The notes under the pieces were generated by a model that was not told the DNA's origin, made no database searches, and saw nothing but the letters and a program-made list of their open reading frames with translations. A program made the position numbers and the translations under genes. Source: a virus. Taken from it: a stretch of DNA of 22,549 bases. Shown in pieces: positions 15,076 through 21,761 of the stretch (position 1 is its first letter; the number at the start of each line of letters is the position of its first letter). The stretch spans positions 1-22,549 of the IMG/VR virus record IMGVR_UViG_3300020061_000027; one strand, given 5' to 3'.

Positions 15076-16998
15076 TCAGTCATCCAATCCAATGAGCCAG
15101 TCGATACTGCCCGACTCTGGCACGTCGATCATGCCATCGCCGTACGACAGCTCTTCTCTGGTTCCTTGCACCGCCTCGGCGAGCTGCCGACGCGCCTCGC
15201 AGACCTGCCAGATCCGCTCCTCGACCTTGGACTCCGTCGTGATCATCACGTAGGCCGTCAGGCCGTCCAGATGACTGTCGGCGCGGTCGATGCGGGAGTT
15301 GCGTTGGGTCAGATCGTCGTAGCTGTAGAGCGGATCGATCGAGATGACGTAGCGGGCCTCCTGGAAGTTCAGCCCGTGAGTTCCGGCATCGGAGGTCAGG
15401 AAGCAGGTGATGTCCGAGTTGGTCTTGAAGTCGTCCTGGGCCTTCTGAGAGGCCTTGTCGGTCTGGCCGGTGCCGTAGTGCAAGACGTGGGGCACCTTGA
15501 TCAGCGGGTCCATCGGCAGGATACCGAGCTGAGTCCAGTGGCAGAACACCACGGCCTTGTCCTGGCCCTCCCGGATGCCGTCCAGGCGGTCGTTGAGCAT
15601 CTCCAGCTTGTTGCTCGCCGACGGCACGCACAGGCTGCGGTGCTCGGTCCAGATCTTCTGGGCGATCTCGTTGTCGGAGTGCTGCAGCACCGCCGGGTTG
15701 ATCGCGGCCAGCCGCATGGCCAGATAGTGCGGGGCGCGGCTCTCGCCCTTCTCCCGGCTCTCCCGGGCGTCGGCGGTGATGATCTCGTTGATCTCGGCCA
15801 GCTCCGAGGTCATCGGCACCCACTCCGGGATGCACTGGATTCCTTTGAACTGCTCCTTGATGCCCGGCTCGGTCTTGCGCACCGCCATCATCCGGTCCCC
15901 GACCCGGTGGCGGACCTCATGCAGCTCGGGTAAGTCCCAGTCATATTTGGTGAGGGTGAATTGGCCACCGTTCTTGGCCTTGATCGGGATCGAGGTGACC
16001 TTCTCGGCGTAGCGGTCGACGAAGTCCTGCTTGGATCCCAGCGGATTGTCGCGGGGGTAGGAGTCCAGGGAGAAGACGTCCCGGAAGCGCAGTGGGTTGC
16101 CGCCGACCACGGTGGCCGACATGGGCCACACGATCGCCGTACAGCCCCGTACGAGCTTGTCTAGGGCCTTGCGGGCCTTGTTCTGTCCCGACTCGGCGAT
16201 GACCTTATGGGCTTCATCCAGGACGAACAGCACCCGACGGCCTGCGGTCAGCTCCTCCAGCGCATCGAAGTCGACCCACAACTTTTCGAAGTTCATCACG
16301 AAGGCCTGAATGCCCCCGCCGTCGAGCCGATGATGGGTATCACACACGATGTGGACGGCGGAGGCAGCTTCAGCATATCGTGCCCGCCGCGTGGCGGGTT
16401 TGGCGTGGTCGTTGATCATGACCCGCAGCCCGGCGTCGTTGACCCAGGTGCGCTTGAGGTTCTCCTTGAGCTTGCTCAGCGTGCAGGCGATCACCACGTC
16501 GACGTCGCCGGAGTCGAGCAGGGCCTTCACCGCCGCCCCGGAGCAGAAGCTCTTGCCCGCCCCCGCCGACCAATTCCAGAAGAACATCCGCTCGCCGTGG
16601 GTGCCGCCCTGGCGCGCACGCTCCAGCGCGTGGTTGAGCCCGAAGTTCTGAAACGCCCGCAGCTCGTAGCCCTCGATCTCCAGGGGTAGTGACCAGCGGG
16701 CGTGATCGGCCAGCATGGCCTTCGTCGACGGGGTGAAGAGGTAGGAGTAGCCGTCCTTGGTCAGTTGGGCGGCGAACTGGTCGAGTAGGTGCAGACCGTT
16801 GAGGATGAAGTGTCGACTCATCCAGTCGTGGTACTCGGTGTAGAAGGCGCCGCGTGCGTCGGCGTCGAGCGGCTCGACGTGCAGATATCCCTCGAATTCA
16901 GGGTGGTCGGCGAAGATCACGATCTTGGAGAGGTCGACGCCTTGGTCCAGAAACGTGATCGCGGCAGCCTCGACATCCTCGACTACGCTGAATGCCAT
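15076..16998 (-). CDS. SNF2-type DEAD/DEAH helicase (DNA-dependent ATPase)
   Basis: The ATG at 16996-16998 (MAFSVVEDVEAAAITFLDQG) is chosen because a -10 box TAGACT ends 8 nt upstream; the frame open further upstream has no support. The 640-residue product shows Walker A GAGKS (146-150), DEAH box in VLFVLDEAHK (261-264), motif III SAT (294-296), motif V in TSDAGTHGLNFQEA and motif VI QRNSRIDR (565-572). The two RecA lobes and Q-R-x-x-R of superfamily 2 SNF2 enzymes are therefore complete. It probably translocates on DNA in replication or recombination. It is the only leftward gene after 3.2 kb. A hairpin element is inserted in frame at residues 212-229. Confidence 0.85.
   Translation of the reverse strand: MAFSVVEDVEAAAITFLDQGVDLSKIVIFADHPEFEGYLHVEPLDADARGAFYTEYHDWMSRHFILNGLHLLDQFAAQLTKDGYSYLFTPSTKAMLADHARWSLPLEIEGYELRAFQNFGLNHALERARQGGTHGERMFFWNWSAGAGKSFCSGAAVKALLDSGDVDVVIACTLSKLKENLKRTWVNDAGLRVMINDHAKPATRRARYAEAASAVHIVCDTHHRLDGGGIQAFVMNFEKLWVDFDALEELTAGRRVLFVLDEAHKVIAESGQNKARKALDKLVRGCTAIVWPMSATVVGGNPLRFRDVFSLDSYPRDNPLGSKQDFVDRYAEKVTSIPIKAKNGGQFTLTKYDWDLPELHEVRHRVGDRMMAVRKTEPGIKEQFKGIQCIPEWVPMTSELAEINEIITADARESREKGESRAPHYLAMRLAAINPAVLQHSDNEIAQKIWTEHRSLCVPSASNKLEMLNDRLDGIREGQDKAVVFCHWTQLGILPMDPLIKVPHVLHYGTGQTDKASQKAQDDFKTNSDITCFLTSDAGTHGLNFQEARYVISIDPLYSYDDLTQRNSRIDRADSHLDGLTAYVMITTESKVEERIWQVCEARRQLAEAVQGTREELSYGDGMIDVPESGSIDWLIGLDD
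16312..16365 (-). repeat. 30-nt-loop hairpin element, copy 12, inside the helicase gene
   Basis: On the minus strand GCCTCCGCCGTC pairs with GACGGCGGGGGC (12 bp, one T-G). The 30-nt loop starts CA and has TGATACCCA at positions 12-20. Orientation is that of the helicase coding strand, and it encodes residues 212-229. Confidence 0.75.
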
Positions 16999-17005
16999 GT
17001 TGATT

Positions 17006-17011
17006 AGTCTA
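17006..17011 (-). promoter_or_regulatory. -10 box of the leaderless helicase transcript
   Basis: TAGACT on the minus strand ends 8 nt before the ATG, with TTCGAT 17 nt further upstream as a weak -35. Confidence 0.5.
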
Positions 17012-17073
17012 TAGGACGAGGCCGCCAGATCGAAATGGCTAGGTTGCGCGGACACCCCAGCAGGTGTACAGAT

Positions 17074-17123
17074 AACGGTGCCCCTCTTCACAGGCCATGG
17101 AAGCCTCGGAGGGGCACCGTTTT
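17074..17123 (+). terminator. Rho-independent-type terminator
   Basis: AACGGTGCCCCTC (17074-17086) pairs perfectly with GAGGGGCACCGTT (17109-17121), 22-nt loop, followed by TTTT on the plus strand. It faces transcription from the left toward the 17.5 kb run. Confidence 0.65.
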
Positions 17124-17517
17124 ACTCGAACCGCTGTCTCATATCTTAGCCGCTATGGTTTGTGATACACAACCTGCAGTGGTGATGCCGTGCGATGGCC
17201 CCTACATCTAGGAGAGCCACCCGGCGCTTTCGGAGTGAATCAGCCGGTATTCACGAACCACTCCTCCCCTTGACGTCGCAACCCTTAGCACGGACGACGT
17301 CGTGCTTCTGCCCAAAGATCTGCCCAAGGGGACAGACACCCACCTTCGTATCTGATCAGCATCGGAGACGGGTTAGTCGGCATCTAGCTCCTCAGGCCAC
17401 AAGTGCCTGAGGGGCCAGACGTGGTGCGGTGACAACGGAAGCGGTCAATTGGGAGGTCGTTGCCTGGGAGGTCACCAGGAGCATGGCACTTCTCTACCCT
17501 CTGAAAGGATGGTCTAC
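17124..17517. other. Long intergenic region upstream of the 17.5 kb gene run
   Basis: No convincing gene. It holds a CCCCTTG (17266-17272) / CAAGGGG (17325-17331) stem enclosing GACGTCG/CGACGTC, a hairpin CCTCAGGC-cacaagt-GCCTGAGG (17390-17412), and a direct repeat GGGAGGTC, two copies 17 nt apart near 17453-17477, which could be an operator. A clear promoter is not found, though one is expected here. Confidence 0.35.
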
Positions 17518-18153
17518 GTGGCTCGTCCGGCTGCCGAACGCCAGCAAACACGCTCAAAGCCACGCAGAGACCCCAGCAAACTGACATATGAGTGGTACAT
17601 CAATTCCGCCGCTTGGGACCGCAGGAAGGCCGCCTACTACTCACGTCATCCCAAGAAGTGCCGAGCGTGTGGAGATACCGAGAACATCCATCTGCACCAC
17701 CACACCTACACCCGTCTGGGTGCTGAGCATGATGACGATCTGATCCCGCTGTGCAAGGACCATCACGACACCGTGCACCGACTCCATCGGTCAGCTGACA
17801 ACAAGTTCTCGTTGACACAGGCCACGCGTGCAGTCATCGGTGGTCCTCTTCACCCGGCACGCCAGCGCCAGAAGCCGCGTGATTCAGTCAAGCGGCAACG
17901 CTCACGGGGATCGCGCAAGATCAAGAAGAAGACCGTCTCGCCGCCACCTCCGCCCAAGATTGCTCCGCTCCTGATTGGTGAGCGTGTGATCGTCACACCC
18001 GAATCGAGCATTCTCTCCTGGGCAAAGGGCAGGCACGGCACGGTGAGAGAAGCGACTGGTCCGACTAGCTGGACCGTGGAGCTGGACGGTATGCCCCTGT
18101 CTCGCATGGCTGTCACCCTGACGAGCATCCGTCGCGAGAACGCCAGGAGATAA
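17518..18153 (+). CDS. HNH endonuclease fused to a C-terminal SH3/KOW-like barrel
   Basis: GTG at 17518 is preferred (AAAGGA nine bases upstream); ATG at 17509 overlaps that SD. The 211-residue product has an HNH core: KCRACGDTENIHLHHHTYTR followed by LGAEHDDDLIPLCKDHH-DTVH (about residues 42-83), with CxxC, HHH and the final LCxxHH. After a basic, Pro-rich linker (KIKKKTVSPPPPPK) comes a small beta domain (GERVIVTPESS...GRHGTVREATGPTSWTVELD) of KOW/SH3 type. The fusion suggests a nuclease targeted by a nucleic-acid or protein-binding barrel. Confidence 0.75.
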   Translation: MARPAAERQQTRSKPRRDPSKLTYEWYINSAAWDRRKAAYYSRHPKKCRACGDTENIHLHHHTYTRLGAEHDDDLIPLCKDHHDTVHRLHRSADNKFSLTQATRAVIGGPLHPARQRQKPRDSVKRQRSRGSRKIKKKTVSPPPPPKIAPLLIGERVIVTPESSILSWAKGRHGTVREATGPTSWTVELDGMPLSRMAVTLTSIRRENARR

Positions 18154-18162
18154 GGTAGGGCC

Positions 18163-18561
18163 ATGCAGGTCAAAGATGAGCAAGCCTGGACGACCCAGCT
18201 CATGGAGTTGGAGGCAGACGATTACACCCGCAAGTTCAAGACCTTCCTGGTCTTCTGGATGGACACTGCGGACAAGATGGTCCTCGAACAGTTCCCGCTA
18301 AACTCAGATCACCCAAAACTGCAGCTCGCAGCCGCTGTCGGCAAAGCCCTTGCCGTTGCCGAGCAAACATTCGGCTTCCTCGCCGTCGAGTGGATCGCCC
18401 AGATGCTGCTGATCATGACCGAGCACTGGAAGTACGGCGACGACCTCTACGAGGACCTCTCGCTCATCGAGCGGAGACTGGTCGATACGGCCATCGCGAT
18501 GAAGCTCACAGACCTTCAGGAGAGTGCCCGGTTGGGTGCTAGTATTCCTACAGAGGAGTGA
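18163..18561 (+). CDS. Hypothetical helical protein, 132 aa
   Basis: ATG at 18163 lies 9 nt after the HNH stop, with GTAGGG as a poor SD. The product (MQVKDEQAWTTQLMELEADD...) is almost all helical and has a hydrophobic stretch AVEWIAQMLLIM (about residues 74-85), too polar around it for a sure membrane span. No domain is recognised. Expressed with the HNH gene by spacing. Confidence 0.7.
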   Translation: MQVKDEQAWTTQLMELEADDYTRKFKTFLVFWMDTADKMVLEQFPLNSDHPKLQLAAAVGKALAVAEQTFGFLAVEWIAQMLLIMTEHWKYGDDLYEDLSLIERRLVDTAIAMKLTDLQESARLGASIPTEE

Positions 18562-18593
18562 CAATCGCCCTCTCACGCACACAGGAGGCCTAA

Positions 18594-18761
18594 GTGGCAC
18601 ACACCAACGATCTCAACGCCGCGCGCAAGGCGGCGGAGGGCATCACCGACCCGCTCGACAAGGCATCTGTCTATGCTGAGATCGCCAAGGCCAGCGCCTT
18701 CACCGACATCGCGACCGCACTCGAAGACGCGTCCTACGCCTACGCCAGGCAGGTCCGGTGA
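18594..18761 (+). CDS. Small helical protein, 55 aa
   Basis: GTG at 18594 follows a CTCACGCACACAGGAGG leader of the recurrent type. The product starts MAHTNDLNAARKAAEGITDP and is Ala-rich, one or two amphipathic helices, with no known motif. The stop overlaps the next GTG (GTGA at 18758-18761). Confidence 0.65.
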   Translation: MAHTNDLNAARKAAEGITDPLDKASVYAEIAKASAFTDIATALEDASYAYARQVR

Positions 18762-18883
18762 GCAAGCCGCTCTGGTCGATCCCGATCGGTGACCTCTCCT
18801 TCGACGGTCCGCGCCTGCCCCACCCTCACTTCTGGTGGGGCATGGCGTTCGGCGTCTTCGTCATGTGGCTGGTCTTCCTGTGA
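18758..18883 (+). CDS. Small membrane protein, 41 aa
   Basis: GTG at 18758 overlaps the previous stop. The product begins MSKPLWSIPIGDLSFDGPRL and ends in a hydrophobic segment (FWWGMAFGVFVMWLVFL) that can span the membrane once. It overlaps the next gene by 4 nt. The pair of adjacent small membrane proteins could act together; a role in lysis or membrane change is only a guess. Confidence 0.6.
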   Translation: MSKPLWSIPIGDLSFDGPRLPHPHFWWGMAFGVFVMWLVFL

Positions 18884-19188
18884 CCGGCTGGGCGTTGGGC
18901 AAGATCGTCATCGATTGCGGGACCGGTAACTGCACCCAGGTCCCGTGGCAGGACCCCGTCACCATCATCGCGGTCCCGTTCTGGCAGTCGACCTGGATGT
19001 TGGTCATCTGCGCGATCCTGGTCTTCGTCCTCGTCGTGGCCATCGGCATGGTCCGGTTCCGACGCCAGGAACGTCTGGAGGCCGAATCGACCTCGGACAA
19101 CCAGGTGGAGATTGCCAAGGCCAACCGCAAGACCGCCGCCTGCCCCACCTGTGGCACCGTCTACGTCCCTGAGAAGGTGCAAGCTTGA
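18880..19188 (+). CDS. Membrane protein with cytoplasmic CxxC tail, 102 aa
   Basis: GTG at 18880 overlaps the upstream TGA. Residues about 30-57 contain one strong transmembrane segment (STWMLVICAILVFVLVVAIG) followed by positive charges (RFRRQER), giving an outside N-terminus. The cytoplasmic tail ends with a single CPTCG knuckle. A short N-terminal Cys pair (DCGTGNC) faces outside and could form a disulfide. No family is recognised. The stop overlaps the next TTG. Confidence 0.65.
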   Translation: MTGWALGKIVIDCGTGNCTQVPWQDPVTIIAVPFWQSTWMLVICAILVFVLVVAIGMVRFRRQERLEAESTSDNQVEIAKANRKTAACPTCGTVYVPEKVQA

Positions 19189-19343
19189 GTCTGGCCCGTA
19201 GTCTCCGCCGTCTGACCCTGGTCCCCCGCGCCCTCCGTGTGGCCCGTGAGCGCCAGTACCAGGAGCTGGACCAGTTCCTGGATGCCATTCGCCAGGAACG
19301 CAAGGGGCAGCCGCCCTGGCAGCGAAGGCATGCCGATGACTGA
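19185..19343 (+). CDS. Small basic protein, 52 aa
   Basis: The TTG at 19185 overlaps the previous TGA (TTGA). The product begins MSLARSLRRLTLVPRALRVA and is strongly basic and helical, then Gln/Glu-rich. Membrane-surface or nucleic-acid binding is possible. It overlaps the next ATG by 8 nt in another frame. Confidence 0.55.
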   Translation: MSLARSLRRLTLVPRALRVARERQYQELDQFLDAIRQERKGQPPWQRRHADD

Positions 19344-19497
19344 GCGTTGTGGCGGCAAGTACTGCAATCGTCCGGTGGTCAAGGTGCGCTTCGCCGAGAA
19401 GGACCAGTGGTACCACGCCGATTACCTCGGCATGGAGGGTGTGCCCGATCCGACCTCACCGGCGCATGCACGACCCAAGGAGAGCCGCCATGTCTGA
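19336..19497 (+). CDS. Small protein with one Cys pair, 53 aa
   Basis: ATG at 19336. The product starts MTERCGGKYCNRPVVKVRFA and has a CGGKYC pair, then a KDQWYHADYLG segment; C-C...H-x-x-Y resembles half a zinc finger. The C-terminus is Pro-rich. It overlaps the next ATG by 8 nt and supplies the AAGGAG used by it. Confidence 0.55.
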   Translation: MTERCGGKYCNRPVVKVRFAEKDQWYHADYLGMEGVPDPTSPAHARPKESRHV

Positions 19498-19741
19498 CAG
19501 TGAGATCGAGTCCTTCTCCATCACCGCGCGACTGGACGTCACGATCAAGGTCAACGACTCGGACTTCTACAAGCCCGGGGCCGAGGGCACGATCAAGTTC
19601 AAGAAGCTGCCCAGCACCGAGGCCATCGAGACCGCCTACCAGTACCTGGTGTTCGAGATCATCGACCGCCAGATGACCGGCGCGCTGGAGAAGGTCATGG
19701 AGCGACTGGAGGAGCAGCGGAAGGCGGTCTCTGGTGGGTAA
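19490..19741 (+). CDS. Hypothetical protein, 83 aa
   Basis: ATG at 19490 has AAGGAG 8 nt upstream; the longer frame from 19349 overlaps a real gene. The product (MSDSEIESFSITARLDVTIK...) has an N-terminal beta strand pair and a C-terminal helix with MTGALEKVMERLEEQRKAV. No family is recognised. A single-strand DNA or structural role cannot be told. Confidence 0.7.
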   Translation: MSDSEIESFSITARLDVTIKVNDSDFYKPGAEGTIKFKKLPSTEAIETAYQYLVFEIIDRQMTGALEKVMERLEEQRKAVSGG

Positions 19742-19744
19742 AAC

Positions 19745-19918
19745 TTGATTCTGGTCTGCCACGACTGCGACGGTCGTTGGCCTGGCGAGGCGAAGCAGTG
19801 GCGCTACCCCTGCATCGACTGCGCGACGTCGTTCTTGGCCAGCCACCGTGCTCAGGGGCATGACATCGCCTCTCGCGCCGAGAGGCCCTCTGACAAGTAC
19901 CGATTCGCCGCGTTTTGA
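19745..19918 (+). CDS. Small zinc-finger protein, 57 aa
   Basis: TTG at 19745 is the only start after an in-frame TAA; the SD is weak. The product begins MILVCHDCDGRWPGEAKQWR and contains two CxxC pairs (CHDC, CIDC) 15 residues apart, a zinc ribbon, then His-containing helix. It is the last gene before the promoter at 19926. Confidence 0.55.
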   Translation: MILVCHDCDGRWPGEAKQWRYPCIDCATSFLASHRAQGHDIASRAERPSDKYRFAAF

Positions 19919-19925
19919 GTCGCAC

Positions 19926-19953
19926 TTGTCAGTGACTATAGGTAAGCTACACT
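19926..19953 (+). promoter_or_regulatory. Promoter of the 19996 gene
   Basis: TTGTCA (19926-19931), 16 nt containing CTATAGG, TACACT (19948-19953). It is followed by the CACCCACTCACAGAAGGAG leader. Confidence 0.6.
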
Positions 19954-19995
19954 CGTAACAACACAGGGAACACCCACTCACAGAAGGAGTCACAC

Positions 19996-20724
19996 ATGGC
20001 AGACCACGCCCTCATCAACAACGAAGTCCAGGCCTTCCTCGACACCGTCGGTGGCGATTACGTCGCGGCCTACAACGAGATCCTGGCCGACGAGCAGACC
20101 AGGGCCGTCGCCAAGCGCGCGCCCTCGAACGCTGAGACTCGTAAGGCCGCCTACAACAAGGCCATCGCGGTGCTCGACCGCAAGACGCTGGCCTCCATCG
20201 GGAAGACGGTGCGCGGCTTCCTCCCGCTGATCCGCGCCAACGCGGTCATCACCAACCAGACCGGCCCGCTGGATGAGCGTGAGGCCGAGGACCTGATGGT
20301 CGAGGTCCTGGAGGTCAAGCGTCTCATCGAGGTCGCGACCGCCCGCAAGGAGTCGGTGCGCAAGCGCATCTTCAGCGCTATCGATGAGGGCCTGGCCGAG
20401 CAGGGAGAGAAGGACCCCCAGGTGCAGCCTGGCTACATCGAGGTCCCCAAGCTGGGGCTGAAGTTCACCCGCGAGGGCGGCGGCTTCAAGGACCCCGAGC
20501 TGCAAGAATACGTGCTCGAAGCTGCTGTCGGCCCCGAGATCTGGCAGCGTGTGACGACCGTCGAGGTCATCCCCGCCCAAGAGATCCGTAGCTTCGATGC
20601 CGACCTGTTCCTCAAGGAGGCTCGGCGCAAGCCTGGTCTGCTGGAGGAACTTCGCAAGGCCCTGAAGGTGGGCGAACCGGCCCCATTGCGGTTCAACCAG
20701 AGGGCCATGGAACCCAAGGAGTAA
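19996..20724 (+). CDS. Hypothetical protein, 242 aa
   Basis: ATG at 19996 follows AAGGAG in the recurrent leader and has its own promoter. The N-terminal two thirds are helical, with a long charged helix near residues 90-120 (DLMVEVLEVKRLIEVATARK). The C-terminal third holds a GLKFTREGGGFKDPEL motif and short strands. It resembles phage-encoded proteins of unknown function that sit before DNA-binding genes. A host nuclease inhibitor-like role came to mind, but the match is not good enough to name. Confidence 0.7.
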   Translation: MADHALINNEVQAFLDTVGGDYVAAYNEILADEQTRAVAKRAPSNAETRKAAYNKAIAVLDRKTLASIGKTVRGFLPLIRANAVITNQTGPLDEREAEDLMVEVLEVKRLIEVATARKESVRKRIFSAIDEGLAEQGEKDPQVQPGYIEVPKLGLKFTREGGGFKDPELQEYVLEAAVGPEIWQRVTTVEVIPAQEIRSFDADLFLKEARRKPGLLEELRKALKVGEPAPLRFNQRAMEPKE

Positions 20725-20730
20725 AGCAAC

Positions 20731-21513
20731 GTGCAGCCACAGGTCAACGAGGATGTAGGGACCGGCGGCTCCGACCAGGAACCCCTTCGCCTAGACGCGG
20801 AGGGGCATCCTGTGTTTGCGGAGTGGGACGAGTCTGATCCTAGCCATGGCGAGATGGCCGTCCCCGACGGCGTTCAAGCCGAGTGGGTCGATGGAACACT
20901 CCAGGTGCCTCAGAATGAGGACCGGATCTCCAGGGAGATCGCCGAGTTGGACAAGGCATCTGATTCGAACCTGATGGCCATGGCGGGTATAGAGCCGATC
21001 GTGAGCACTACCGAGGCCGCCGAGTACTTCGATCGCACCAGCCAATGGATGTATTGGGGGCTCAAGCCCGATCCCGAGACGGGCGAGCACGTCTTCGTCT
21101 GGCCCGACGGGACGCCCATCGTCCCCGAACGCATCGGTGATCCCGCCACCGGCAGGAGACGCTTCACCATGCCGATCCTGCGCGCTATCCTGCAAGCCTC
21201 TTACCGCAGGGGCAACATCGAGGCAGGTGAGCTTCAGACCGTCATCCGGCGCATCCGTTACACCGAGCTGGGCGTGGAATGGAGAGACCGCGAGGGCTGG
21301 AAGTACGTCGATCTCGGTCGCAACCGGCACCGGTGGGTCAGGCCCGAGAACGCCTACTACGATCGCCGTGCCAAGGTCTGGAAGCTCAAGAAGGACGCCA
21401 AACTCGACGAAGGCGTCCCGGTCACCGACAAGGCCGTCGTCGTCAATACCGAAGTCGTCGACGCCGAGATCATCGACGTCGAAGAGGTCCCCCTGGAAGG
21501 CCCCGACCAGTGA
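20731..21513 (+). CDS. Helix-turn-helix (MerR/excisionase-like) DNA-binding protein
   Basis: GTG at 20731 with AAGGAG 8 nt upstream; 260 residues. The acidic N-terminal 80 residues look disordered. Residues about 90-108 (IVSTTEAAEYFDRTSQWMYW) match the winged-HTH start of MerR/Xis-type proteins (x-x-TTxEAAxxL-x-x-S-x-x-x-x-x-W). The rest includes Arg-rich strands (RRIRYTELGVEWRDREGWKY) and an acidic tail with EVVDAEIIDVEEVPLEG. It probably binds DNA as regulator or recombination accessory. It overlaps the next GTG by 4 nt. Confidence 0.65.
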   Translation: MQPQVNEDVGTGGSDQEPLRLDAEGHPVFAEWDESDPSHGEMAVPDGVQAEWVDGTLQVPQNEDRISREIAELDKASDSNLMAMAGIEPIVSTTEAAEYFDRTSQWMYWGLKPDPETGEHVFVWPDGTPIVPERIGDPATGRRRFTMPILRAILQASYRRGNIEAGELQTVIRRIRYTELGVEWRDREGWKYVDLGRNRHRWVRPENAYYDRRAKVWKLKKDAKLDEGVPVTDKAVVVNTEVVDAEIIDVEEVPLEGPDQ

Positions 21514-21761
21514 CAGCTGACGCCGACATGGTGAACCATCCTCCGCACTACACCCGAGGCCCGACGGTGACCTGCCCGAGCTGTGACACCTCGTTCGTGC
21601 TGGAGTGCATTCAGGTCGTCCGCTACATCCGCGACTTCCGGCTGGCCACGGCGATGAAGTACCTGTGGCGGGTAGGGTTCGGCGGCAAGGCCGACGACGT
21701 CGAGGACGTCAACAAGGCCGTCTGGTACGTCACCGACTACACGGAGAACCCCATCGAATGA
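21510..21761 (+). CDS. DUF3310 (SaV-like) protein with CxxC insert, 83 aa
   Basis: GTG at 21510 overlaps the previous stop. VNHPPHYT near the N-terminus, then ECIQVVRYIRDFRLATAMKY-LWR and DDVEDVNKAVWYV match the DUF3310 pattern (NHPxHYT...ECIxxxx...A.KYLWR...D..KA.WYL). Between the two halves sits a CPSCDTSF knuckle that many family members lack. The family occurs in phages, often near nucleotide or DNA metabolism genes; its function is not known. Confidence 0.75.
   Translation: MTADADMVNHPPHYTRGPTVTCPSCDTSFVLECIQVVRYIRDFRLATAMKYLWRVGFGGKADDVEDVNKAVWYVTDYTENPIE

Noticed and set aside
15166-15933. Plus-strand ORF opposite the helicase gene
   Set aside because: A shadow of the helicase, whose motifs are clear on the minus strand.
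17195-17410. 71-codon Arg/Pro-rich ORF in the gap before the HNH gene
   Set aside because: No SD, atypical composition, and it covers strong hairpins; it looks like structured non-coding DNA.
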